From the NCBI GenBank assembly GCA_964599655.1, contig CAZRGV010000011.1, positions 8,537-72,536 of the forward strand: a stretch of 64,000 bases of DNA, in the 5' to 3' direction. The position numbers and the translations under genes were made by a program. The notes under the pieces are model-generated. The model saw nothing but the letters and a program-made list of their open reading frames with translations, was not told the origin of the DNA and searched no databases. Below are positions 17,787 to 25,711 of the stretch, one piece after another; position 1 is the first letter of the stretch; every line of letters starts with the position of its first letter. Source of the DNA: CAZRGV01 sp964599655 (GTDB lineage: Bacteria > Planctomycetota > Planctomycetia > Isosphaerales > Isosphaeraceae).

Positions 17787-17837
17787 TTTCGAGACCTCGT
17801 CGATCGAGTCGAGCGAATAACGCGGAGACGTGCTTCC

Positions 17838-18329
17838 ATGAACGAGAAGACCCCCCAGAACCTCCCCTGGCTGGACCGCCTGAATGTCCACATTCCCAGC
17901 TACAGCGGCTATGAACGGAGTGCCCATCGCGTTGCCGCCGATGCCGCCCTCCGGGAGGCCGTGGCGCAGCGACTCGACCTGGCCAGGTCGAACATCGATG
18001 AAGCGATCCGGGTTTGCAACGAGCGAAACGCCACGTCTGAAGTCGGGTCGTTGCAACGGATCGCGGAACATTTTCAGCATGTCGCCCAGCGGGTTCGAAC
18101 GGCCAGCACGGTCGAATCCGACTTCACCGAGGCTGGCGACTTCGGTCCGGCCAAGGCCGACACCTTGCACGCGCTCGACCACGCCCTGCTCGACCGCGCC
18201 GACAATCTGATCGCATTGACCCGACAACAGGGTAAAGGCCACGACTGGCTCGCCAAGATCGAGCAGGAACTGAATGGCTTCGAGCAAAAGCTAGACGTAA
18301 GGGCCATGATGCACAAGCATTTTCGTTGA
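17838..18329 (+). CDS. helical protein of unknown function
   Basis: 163 residues, mostly charged alpha-helix without membrane segments. Motifs: 'LNVHIPSYSGYERSAHRVAA', 'LREAVAQRLDLARSNIDEAI', 'EQELNGFEQKLDVRAMM'. The start 'PWLDRLNVHIPSYSGY' followed by an R-x2-D-x2-LR pattern is seen in uncharacterised planctomycete and chloroflexi proteins, but I cannot name a family with confidence. Its place directly after the zinc-ribbon protein suggests a shared role. Confidence 0.6.
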   Translation: MNEKTPQNLPWLDRLNVHIPSYSGYERSAHRVAADAALREAVAQRLDLARSNIDEAIRVCNERNATSEVGSLQRIAEHFQHVAQRVRTASTVESDFTEAGDFGPAKADTLHALDHALLDRADNLIALTRQQGKGHDWLAKIEQELNGFEQKLDVRAMMHKHFR

Positions 18330-18401
18330 GCGGAGCGCTTGAGAGGCCATTCCTTTGGCCGCGAGCTTTGGGGCTATTAATTCCTCAAAGACTCTGCCTG
18401 T

Positions 18402-20147
18402 TCACGGCGTCTGAGACGGCGACGCCTCTGTCCTTTGCCGGAGAGCGGAAACCGAGGACAGGTCGGCAGCGCGGTAGATGGCGATCGTTCCGTCGTCGGT
18501 CTGGGCGACGGGACGAAGGCCATCGAGCGCCCTAAAGTAGTCCGGCGGACCCCATGGGCCGTGCTGAAGCGAGGCCGAAACACCCAGGAAGGCGGTCGAG
18601 ACCTCGAGTCTCGGTGGCAGATCGGGATGGCAGGTGCCGGCATCCACCACGATCCGATGCCCGAGCACGCCGTAGTGTCCGGGGTCGGTATTCCCGAAGT
18701 AAAACAGGGTCAAGTCGCGAAACTCGGGATGGCGTGATTGCAGTCGTGCCAGTTCCCGGGCCCCCTGCCCCCAATCGAGGTTCGAGTCGGACAGAATGCG
18801 ACGGCCACCGAGGGATCCCCCGGCAATCGCGTTGAAATAGGAAAGCTCGAACGGGTGGATCGAAGCCACAGAGAGGCCCTGTCCGACCAGCATCGCAACG
18901 ACAAACCAGCGCATCGCGCGGGAACCTTCCGCCAGGGCAGAGACCCAGACGATCGCCAGCGGAGCGAGCGGTAACAGGTAGCGAATACCGTAATTCCGGC
19001 TCGAACCCAGCGCGGCCAGAGCGAGAAAGACCAAGGGAACGATTGTGAGGATCCCGTCTCTGGCCGTCGAGCGAACGCGACGACTCCAGACCGCACGTCC
19101 CAGAGTGAGGCCCCAAAACGACAGAGGAACCTTCACAGCCAGTGCCACGAAGTAGTAGTACCACCAACCGTGGAGGCGTCGTTCACCCAGAAGATAGCTT
19201 GGTCCGCCGGACCGTTGGTGCCGGACCTGAATCGCCAGGCCAACCCAGTCTTGTGGGATCGGGACTTCGACAAGTCGGGCCAACCATCGGCTAGCCATCG
19301 AGCCAAAGCGGCTCTCGATCATCGGGTGCGTTCCCGTCGATTCACTCAGCGGGAGTGTCGCGAAGCCGGTCACAACCAGATCCGATGCCAGCAGGAGGAT
19401 GACAAAGGCCGTCATACCGAGCGCGACGCGTCGCGAAACCGGAATCCAACCCCGTTCACACGAACCAGTTTGGTCGAGCCACCAGACGATCACCAATGCC
19501 AGTGGAATCACGACGGTCGTGAACTTGCAAGAAAACGCCAATCCGGAGAGCAATGCCGCGAACACGAAGAATCGGCAATCCTGGGTTTGCAAAAACCGCC
19601 AGAAGCTGAAGAAGACCCCCGTGGAACAGGCAACAAGCGGCATCTCCATGGTCGCAATCGCACCGTGCGCCAGCAGGTTCGGGCTAAGTGTGAAGAGCCA
19701 GGCCGCGCAAACCATGGCGCGAGGGCCGTACAAGAGGCGGGCCCAGACCGTTGTGGTTGCCATCGCGACCATCCAGATCCAGAGTGATCCCAGGCGGATC
19801 AGGGGTAGCAGGACGGCCTGATGGGAGATCGGGTCATCGATGAGGTATCCGAGCCCCAGGTGGTCGAGAACCCAGAGGACCGGAATCTGTTGGAGCTTCC
19901 AGAACGTGAGCGGCGAACCCATCCGGGTGATGGCTTCTTGGTCGCCGGTACGCCACCATTTTGCTCCGACGCGAAGGTAGGCGACCTCGTCGTAGGTTGC
20001 GGAGCTATGGCCGATGGCGTCGCCCATCAGCCAGAGGCCAAGCAACATGGCCGAAAGGATGGCGGCGTGGCCGAGCCAGCCCCTCGGCTCCGGCCTCACC
20101 GCAGTGTCCCCCCCCTCCTGGGTCAACCCGATCGCCTCCTGCGGCAT
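18402..20147 (-). CDS. membrane glycosyltransferase of the PMT/ArnT (GT39-like) type
   Basis: 581 residues with about ten to eleven membrane segments. The first loop contains the acidic pair 'SSATYDEVAYL' (D53, E54) that is catalytic or metal-binding in dolichyl/polyprenyl-phosphate-dependent GT-C enzymes. Other blocks are 'LLYGPRAMVCAAWLFTLSPN', 'NLLAHGAIATMEMPLVACS' and a C-terminal periplasmic part 'LSDSNLDWGQGARELARL'. The LAHG..T.D/E region is typical for the PMT group. It would transfer a sugar from a lipid carrier to a protein or glycan outside the cytoplasmic membrane. Its start follows the stop of the oxidoreductase gene by one base, so the two are co-translated. Confidence 0.82.
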   Translation of the reverse strand: MPQEAIGLTQEGGDTAVRPEPRGWLGHAAILSAMLLGLWLMGDAIGHSSATYDEVAYLRVGAKWWRTGDQEAITRMGSPLTFWKLQQIPVLWVLDHLGLGYLIDDPISHQAVLLPLIRLGSLWIWMVAMATTTVWARLLYGPRAMVCAAWLFTLSPNLLAHGAIATMEMPLVACSTGVFFSFWRFLQTQDCRFFVFAALLSGLAFSCKFTTVVIPLALVIVWWLDQTGSCERGWIPVSRRVALGMTAFVILLLASDLVVTGFATLPLSESTGTHPMIESRFGSMASRWLARLVEVPIPQDWVGLAIQVRHQRSGGPSYLLGERRLHGWWYYYFVALAVKVPLSFWGLTLGRAVWSRRVRSTARDGILTIVPLVFLALAALGSSRNYGIRYLLPLAPLAIVWVSALAEGSRAMRWFVVAMLVGQGLSVASIHPFELSYFNAIAGGSLGGRRILSDSNLDWGQGARELARLQSRHPEFRDLTLFYFGNTDPGHYGVLGHRIVVDAGTCHPDLPPRLEVSTAFLGVSASLQHGPWGPPDYFRALDGLRPVAQTDDGTIAIYRAADLSSVSALRQRTEASPSQTP

Positions 20148-20148
20148 G

Positions 20149-21327
20149 TCAGCTTCTCTCCTGGATTCCTCCCAGAAGAATGCGACGCGATTCCCTGCGG
20201 CTCTGTTCTAGGTTGACCGCGAGCCTGGCCACGGTCAATGCATCTTCCAGGGCCGGCGCGAGTGATGGTTCACCCCGGACCAGTCGATAAAACTGTTCGT
20301 TGAGCGACTCGCCAATGGTGGNNNNNNNNNNNNNNNNNNNCATGGGAAGCCGCTCCTCATGAGCGCCGTCGGTATCCGTCCACTGAATCCGGTCCGGCAT
20401 TTCCAGCCAGGCGACGCCTCTCTCAGCGAATACCTGGAATCCTGGCACAGGAAGGAACCTCGTGGCATCGCCCCACGCCGCCCGATGATATCGGCCAACA
20501 CTGATCTGGGCCAGTCCGCCATCAGGAAACTCGAGGGCAATACTCTCGAAATCGGGACCATCCGCCTCTTGAGATTGAGGAAGCACAACGGTTGAACCGC
20601 CACAGACAGCCGTCGGCTCGGTCTGAAAGATGAAACGGCACCAATCGATGAGGTTACTTCCCGGGTCGATCGTCAGAGGGGCCGGTGCAAGCTGGGTCGT
20701 CGGGCCAGGTTGGCCGTAGCGATCGAAGCCAAAAAGCCGGGCGTGTCCGAGAATCAGTCGGGGCGCGCCAAGCCGGTTCGCCAGTAGCTCTCGAAGTCGC
20801 AACGACGCAGGATAGAACCGTCGAGCCAGTTCCGGCATGAACGGAATGTTCGACGCACGGATCGCCTCGGCAAGGATTTCGAGACCCCCGGGATCCGCCG
20901 CGATTGGTAGCGCGCAGTAGACCGGCTTCCGGAAGGCGCAAGCCAGTTCCAGGGGATGGAGGCCGAACCATTGAGGAGTCAGAATGTAGACGACATCGAT
21001 GTCGGATCGGCTAAAGAGATCGGTCAGTCCTTCGGCCGCGGAGCAACCGATCTGCCGCGCTTCAAGCGCCGCTCTCAGGGCGACCTGGTCGTAAACCGCC
21101 ACCACCTGAAACCGGTTGCTCAGTCGCGCCAGGGCCGGCTTGTGCCGAGCCTCCCAGAGCCGTCCCAGACCAACCACCCCGACCCGCAAGCGCTGGTAGT
21201 TCGATGCCCCCAACGGTTTGGCACCTCTCGCGCGGACATCTTTGACCGGTGTCGACACCGGCCGGATGCAACCATTTCCGCGAAGATACCTTACCACACG
21301 ATCGACCGATGAACCAGTTCGTCCCAT
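20149..21327 (-). CDS. Gfo/Idh/MocA-family oxidoreductase, contains an assembly gap
   Basis: About 392 residues. The nucleotide-binding start 'RLRVGVVGLGRLWEARHKPA' lies after a ~45-residue N-terminal extension, so the real start may be downstream of the ATG at 21327 (for example the GTG near 'VKDVRARG'). Further motifs: 'DVVYILTPQWFGLHPLELAC', 'RKPVYCALPIAADPGGLEI', and the C-terminal dehydrogenase domain with 'NLIDWCRFIFQTEP'. The usual catalytic EKP motif reads RKP and the third Gly of GxGxxG is missing, so activity is uncertain. The 19-N gap at 20322-20340 lies near the C-terminus and keeps the frame. It is coupled to the glycosyltransferase gene. Confidence 0.78.
   Translation of the reverse strand: MGRTGSSVDRVVRYLRGNGCIRPVSTPVKDVRARGAKPLGASNYQRLRVGVVGLGRLWEARHKPALARLSNRFQVVAVYDQVALRAALEARQIGCSAAEGLTDLFSRSDIDVVYILTPQWFGLHPLELACAFRKPVYCALPIAADPGGLEILAEAIRASNIPFMPELARRFYPASLRLRELLANRLGAPRLILGHARLFGFDRYGQPGPTTQLAPAPLTIDPGSNLIDWCRFIFQTEPTAVCGGSTVVLPQSQEADGPDFESIALEFPDGGLAQISVGRYHRAAWGDATRFLPVPGFQVFAERGVAWLEMPDRIQWTDTDGAHEERLPMXXXXXXXTIGESLNEQFYRLVRGEPSLAPALEDALTVARLAVNLEQSRRESRRILLGGIQERS
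20322..20340. other. assembly gap (19 N) in the oxidoreductase gene
   Basis: Nineteen undetermined bases; coding sequence on both sides is in the same frame as read through the gap, so the missing stretch affects about seven residues. Confidence 0.95.
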
Positions 21328-21459
21328 CCGGGTTGAAGCGAAGAACTTCGTTCACCCTCACGATCGGATCCGCTGTAGAATCCTGATAGCCGGAATCAAC
21401 GACAGGCCGTTGAGTGGTTCCGCCGAGGCCGTTGATTCCGCTTGCACCGAGATCTCGCC

Positions 21460-22767
21460 ATGGATTCGACCATGCAACCGTCCGAGGAGACTGAACTGGA
21501 AGCCACAGAAGCACTTCCCGTGGTCGTTCCGGCTGGCGTAGAGGTTCGTGAAAGGGTGATTCCCCTTCGCTCGGCGGATTTGACGAAGCTTGTCGTGAAC
21601 GATCCTGGGCTTTCGCCCGCGGAGAGGATCTCCCTCGGCCGTTTCTGCAAGCTTCTGGGCGCGACATTTCACCAGGAGTTCTATGACTGGCTTCAGGAGC
21701 TCAAGGATCTTTACGCGCCACTGGACCCGGATAGCGATTGCGTCCGCGTGCCGTCAGTTTCACCAGCTTCCACACCGGACCAGGACGAACGATTCCTCAA
21801 GGCGTTCGAATCCACACTGATCCGGGCCAATTATCGTCGTTTGAACCTCGCTGTGATCGAGGAGGCCATCGAGTCGCCCAACGAGCTCGGTTTGAACTAC
21901 GTTCCCGACTTTGAGCTGTTCTCACAGCTTCGCATCTATGTGCGAGGCCAAACCCGGGTGACTCGCACTGTACGGAACATCCGGACTCGATTTCGACGAG
22001 AGTCGGTGCATTTCGACGGGTACCAAAGATTGATCGTCGCACTGCGGTTCAAGCCGCGAGACAAAAAACTCGGCCCCTTTGCCCGATCGGACGTCCTTTA
22101 CTTGCGGATGTATAAGGACGTTCCTCACGTCGACATGGAAATGCATCTTCCTGAGCAAGGAACGCGGGTCAAAATGCGGATGATCGACAAGGCCCAGATC
22201 GCGTCGCCGCTGGTCGTGGGTCTGCCCACCTTCGCGTTCAAGCTCCTGTTTGCCAGCCTCATCTCGCCCGTGGCGGTCGGTGGAGTGCTTGTAGCGCCGA
22301 TTACCGCCGGCTTGAATTCCTTCTTCGGCTTTCAGCGAGCCAAGCAGCGCCACCTTCACCACATGATCCGCAACCTTTACTATCTCAACCTGGCCAGCAA
22401 CGCCAGCGTGATTAAGTGCGTGATCGACTCGGCCGAGGACGAGGAGTACAAGGAGGCCTTGCTTGCGTATTTCCTCCTGTGGAGACACCTCGGCGACGCC
22501 GAACCCTGGTCGAGAACGCGGCTCGACGAGCAGATTGAGGCCTGGCTTCGCGAACTCTGCCCTGGCAAAGATACGGACTTCGAAGTCGGCGATGCCCTGA
22601 ACAAGCTCATCCGTCTTGGGCTCGTGCGAATCTCAGCCCAAGGGCACCTCCTTGCGGTTCCCATCGAGAGCGCGCTGACCATTCTCGACGCCCGTTGGGA
22701 CGATCTTTTTCCCTACAACCGGCCCACCTTGAGTCCGGATCCGGTCGGCTCTCACGGGGACTGTTAA
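21460..22767 (+). CDS. DUF3754 (TMEM143-like) membrane protein
   Basis: 435 residues from the ATG at 21460. The diagnostic DUF3754 block 'DVLYLRMYKDVPHVDMEMHL' followed by 'PEQGTRVKMRMIDKAQI' and a double hydrophobic segment (LPTFAFKLLFASLISPVAVG and VGGVLVAPITAGLNSFFGF) are present, then 'NLYYLNLASNASVIKCVIDS'. C-terminal winged-helix-like part 'DALNKLIRLGLVRI'. The family occurs in bacteria, plants and animal mitochondria and has no settled function. It is divergent from the oxidoreductase gene. Confidence 0.8.
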   Translation: MDSTMQPSEETELEATEALPVVVPAGVEVRERVIPLRSADLTKLVVNDPGLSPAERISLGRFCKLLGATFHQEFYDWLQELKDLYAPLDPDSDCVRVPSVSPASTPDQDERFLKAFESTLIRANYRRLNLAVIEEAIESPNELGLNYVPDFELFSQLRIYVRGQTRVTRTVRNIRTRFRRESVHFDGYQRLIVALRFKPRDKKLGPFARSDVLYLRMYKDVPHVDMEMHLPEQGTRVKMRMIDKAQIASPLVVGLPTFAFKLLFASLISPVAVGGVLVAPITAGLNSFFGFQRAKQRHLHHMIRNLYYLNLASNASVIKCVIDSAEDEEYKEALLAYFLLWRHLGDAEPWSRTRLDEQIEAWLRELCPGKDTDFEVGDALNKLIRLGLVRISAQGHLLAVPIESALTILDARWDDLFPYNRPTLSPDPVGSHGDC

Positions 22768-23022
22768 ACAAAGATCGGAGAATCTCCTGGAACTCGGTTG
22801 TCGGGAACCGAAAAAGTCGTCAGAATCGGAAACAGACTTTCGTGCGAACGCGTGCCGTCCCGAACTCGTATGACGAAGGGGTCGGCCGCTCTCGACAGGC
22901 TCTGGTCCGAGAGTCGCGCGTTGGCTAAAATGCGGTCAAGGTGTTCGCCCGCGCCGATCGTGACCGCCCCGCCTTCCGTCCTCCCCCGCTCGTTCGCGAG
23001 CGCTCTCCAGGTGAATCCACTC

Positions 23023-25626
23023 ATGGCGACCGTCAGCAAAAAGCCTACCTCGCCGGCGCCCGCGTCAAAAAAGGTTCGGGAGCTGGGCAAGGACGAACCG
23101 CTGATTCTTCGGGCCTTCGACGGCCTGTTCCGGTTCCTGGCGTCACTGAAACTCGCGGTCATTAGCATCTCGGCGCTGGCGGGTGTTCTGGCGTTCGGAA
23201 CCTTTTATGAGACCTGGTACGGCACGCACGCCGTTCAGGTGGATATCTACCAGAGCAAGGGATTTGCTCTTCTGCTGGCGTTTCTCGGCATCAACATCTT
23301 CTGCGCGGCTCTGATTCGTTTTCCCTGGACGAAGCGTCAGACCGGCTTCGTGATCACGCACGCCGGATTGCTGGTCGTTCTGCTCGGCTCGTTCCTGAGC
23401 CTCAAGATGACCGACTCGGGCCAGGTCGGCCTGGTGGAGGGAGACTCGAGCGATCGCTACGTGCGGATCGATGACTCGGTGATGCGCATCCAGAAGGTCG
23501 ATCCTGGCGACGGCCAGGTCACCCGGCAGTTCCTGGTGCCCTTCGCGCCTGGCGCGTTTCCCTGGGAGTCGCAGAAGCTCGAAGCTCAGGCGAGGAATCC
23601 GCAGTATGTCCTTGGCAGATATATCCTTCGAGGCGTTCTCGGGTTGCTCGCGGCCGCTCTGGCAATCGGCGGGTTGGTCTTCTCGATCCGGCATCGCGAG
23701 TGGGTCAGTCGTCCCGTTGGGGCCATCGCAATGACCGTCGTGGCGTCGCTCGTGCTGGCCCTCGGGGCCTACACGATCTTCGTCCCGATTGGTCCCCGAC
23801 ACCAGACATTGACTCAGCCGAACGATCCTTTCCGCCTGGTTGTCAAGGATTTTCTGCCGTCCTCGACGGAGCCCCGGCCGGTGTACGAACCGAGCCGCGA
23901 TGGAGTCCCGATGCTCCGAACCGCCCTTCTGGTTCAGCCTCCTGGTGAGGCGCGAGGTCGAGACGCCTTCCAGGGGCGGGGTTGGGTCGTCGCTTCCAGC
24001 GAACAACTCGGTCACGGCACGCTCGAGGCGGGCCCGGCCAAGATCAGCTTCCAGTATCTCTCGGGCCCTAACGCCGAAATGGCCCTCGACGACTTCCTCC
24101 ATCCGCCCAAGGATCCTCTGAAGGATCGCCTGGCCCGGTTTCACTATCGCGATCGCCAGGGCAATCCGAGGGTCTACGACTGGCTGATCGAGGACAGTCA
24201 ACGCATGAAAGTCGAGAACGGCAAGGTCGTGGCGGCCGGCAAGTCGGTAACGCTGCCCGACAGCGAACTGACCGCCACGCTGGTGGGTGTCTTGCCGATG
24301 CCGACCGTCAATCACGAACTGCTCGGAGGGCTGGATGAACGCCTGATTCGACTCCTCGCCGATATGGGTCGCGCCACCGAGTCGCCGATGGTCCATGCGG
24401 CCGTTTTCAAGGTCCGCAAGGGAGACGGTCCGGAGATCAGCCACATTGGCTGGTCCGACCTGCCCCTGGCCCCAAACGTCACGCCATTCGGCCATGGCGA
24501 GACCGAGCCGCAAGCGGAACTCCTCCGGATCGGATACTTCCACCCGCCCGAGCTGAGCACTGACAGCGTGATGTCCGGCCGCTTCGGCGTGATCGAGGTC
24601 GTCGCGACACCCGAAAAGACGTTCTATTACCGGGCCTTTGGCCGCGATGGTCTGAAGGGAATTGGCCCGATCGATCTGGGCAAGCCGATCCGAATCTTTG
24701 GCGGCGATAAGATGCCTATGCAGATCTCGTTGCGAGTCGACGACATGCTGCCTTCTGGCAAATCGAGGCTCGTCTGCGAGCCGCTGGAGTTGCCGCGCGA
24801 GCAGCGCGACGAGGCGGTTCCAGCCGCCCTGGTGGAGATGACCGTGGACGGTGAGTCGAAGGAGTTCTGGCTTCGACGGACCTTGACCCTGGAACCCCAG
24901 TACGAGGACCTGACGTTCCGGGGTGGCCATTACCGGATCTCGTATGATTATGATTCGCGTCCATTGCCCTTCGAGGTCCATCTGCTCGACTTTGACCCGA
25001 GCAACGATCCCGGCACCACGGCCCGCTCGGCCTTCCGTAGCGACGTGACCGTCCGCGAGCTCGACGCCCCCGAGATGAAGCCGGTCCCGTTTAACGACCT
25101 GGCCGTGGGACAGTATTTCCACTTCCTCGACCGGCCCCGAGAGACATTTAAAAAGCTGGGAAAGGAAAGCTACGAACCGTTCGACGGAGGCGAGCGCCTC
25201 GCCCTCGCCGAGACAGGGACGGTCGTTCAACCCACCATGAAGCCGGTCAAGATCACGATGAATAACCCGATGGTTCGGGACAACTGGACCTTCTACCAGA
25301 CCAGCTACAAGCCCGTGTTCGACGAACGGCGGGAGCCGACCGGAACCTTCGTGTCCTACCTCTCGGTACGGTACGATCCCGCATGGCCGGTCGTTTACGG
25401 CGGCTGTCTCCTGGTGGTCATTGGAACATTTGTTCAGTTCTATATGCGCGCTGGGGTGTTCACCGACGGCGGCAAGCGTGAACAGGCGAGGAACGAGGCC
25501 CGGGCACGCAAGAAAGCCGCCAAGACAGGCCAGTCCCTTGGTTCGAACTCGACATCAAGTGACAACGGGGCGGGGAACGGCGCGGAAGCCGCCAGGAAAG
25601 CCGCCGTGACCGACCTGGATCTCTGA
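23023..25626 (+). CDS. resB: cytochrome c biogenesis protein ResB (System II)
   Basis: 867 residues from the ATG at 23023. Membrane segments: 'LKLAVISISALAGVLAFGTF', 'LLLAFLGINIFCAALIRFP', 'ITHAGLLVVLLGSFLSL', two more near 'GVLGLLAAALAIGGLVFSI' and 'MTVVASLVLALGAYTIFV', and a last one near 'WPVVYGGCLLVVIGTFVQFY'. Between them lies a large periplasmic part of ~550 residues, far larger than in Bacillus ResB. The 'FITHAGLLVVLLGS' type block and 'QTSYKPVFDERREPTGTFVS' are ResB features. With CcsA it forms the haem export and cytochrome c synthetase of System II. It is 85 bases before ccsA. Confidence 0.88.
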   Translation: MATVSKKPTSPAPASKKVRELGKDEPLILRAFDGLFRFLASLKLAVISISALAGVLAFGTFYETWYGTHAVQVDIYQSKGFALLLAFLGINIFCAALIRFPWTKRQTGFVITHAGLLVVLLGSFLSLKMTDSGQVGLVEGDSSDRYVRIDDSVMRIQKVDPGDGQVTRQFLVPFAPGAFPWESQKLEAQARNPQYVLGRYILRGVLGLLAAALAIGGLVFSIRHREWVSRPVGAIAMTVVASLVLALGAYTIFVPIGPRHQTLTQPNDPFRLVVKDFLPSSTEPRPVYEPSRDGVPMLRTALLVQPPGEARGRDAFQGRGWVVASSEQLGHGTLEAGPAKISFQYLSGPNAEMALDDFLHPPKDPLKDRLARFHYRDRQGNPRVYDWLIEDSQRMKVENGKVVAAGKSVTLPDSELTATLVGVLPMPTVNHELLGGLDERLIRLLADMGRATESPMVHAAVFKVRKGDGPEISHIGWSDLPLAPNVTPFGHGETEPQAELLRIGYFHPPELSTDSVMSGRFGVIEVVATPEKTFYYRAFGRDGLKGIGPIDLGKPIRIFGGDKMPMQISLRVDDMLPSGKSRLVCEPLELPREQRDEAVPAALVEMTVDGESKEFWLRRTLTLEPQYEDLTFRGGHYRISYDYDSRPLPFEVHLLDFDPSNDPGTTARSAFRSDVTVRELDAPEMKPVPFNDLAVGQYFHFLDRPRETFKKLGKESYEPFDGGERLALAETGTVVQPTMKPVKITMNNPMVRDNWTFYQTSYKPVFDERREPTGTFVSYLSVRYDPAWPVVYGGCLLVVIGTFVQFYMRAGVFTDGGKREQARNEARARKKAAKTGQSLGSNSTSSDNGAGNGAEAARKAAVTDLDL

Positions 25627-25711
25627 GCGAATCACGAAACCGCCGCGTTCTCTGAGCGACTCGCACTCCGACTCGACCCAAGCCTCCGACCCCACCGAGA
25701 GGATAACCGCC

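Noticed and set aside
23143..25230. Minus-strand open frame of 695 codons opposite resB
   Set aside because: Antisense shadow; low-complexity His/Arg/Asp-rich translation and no start signals.
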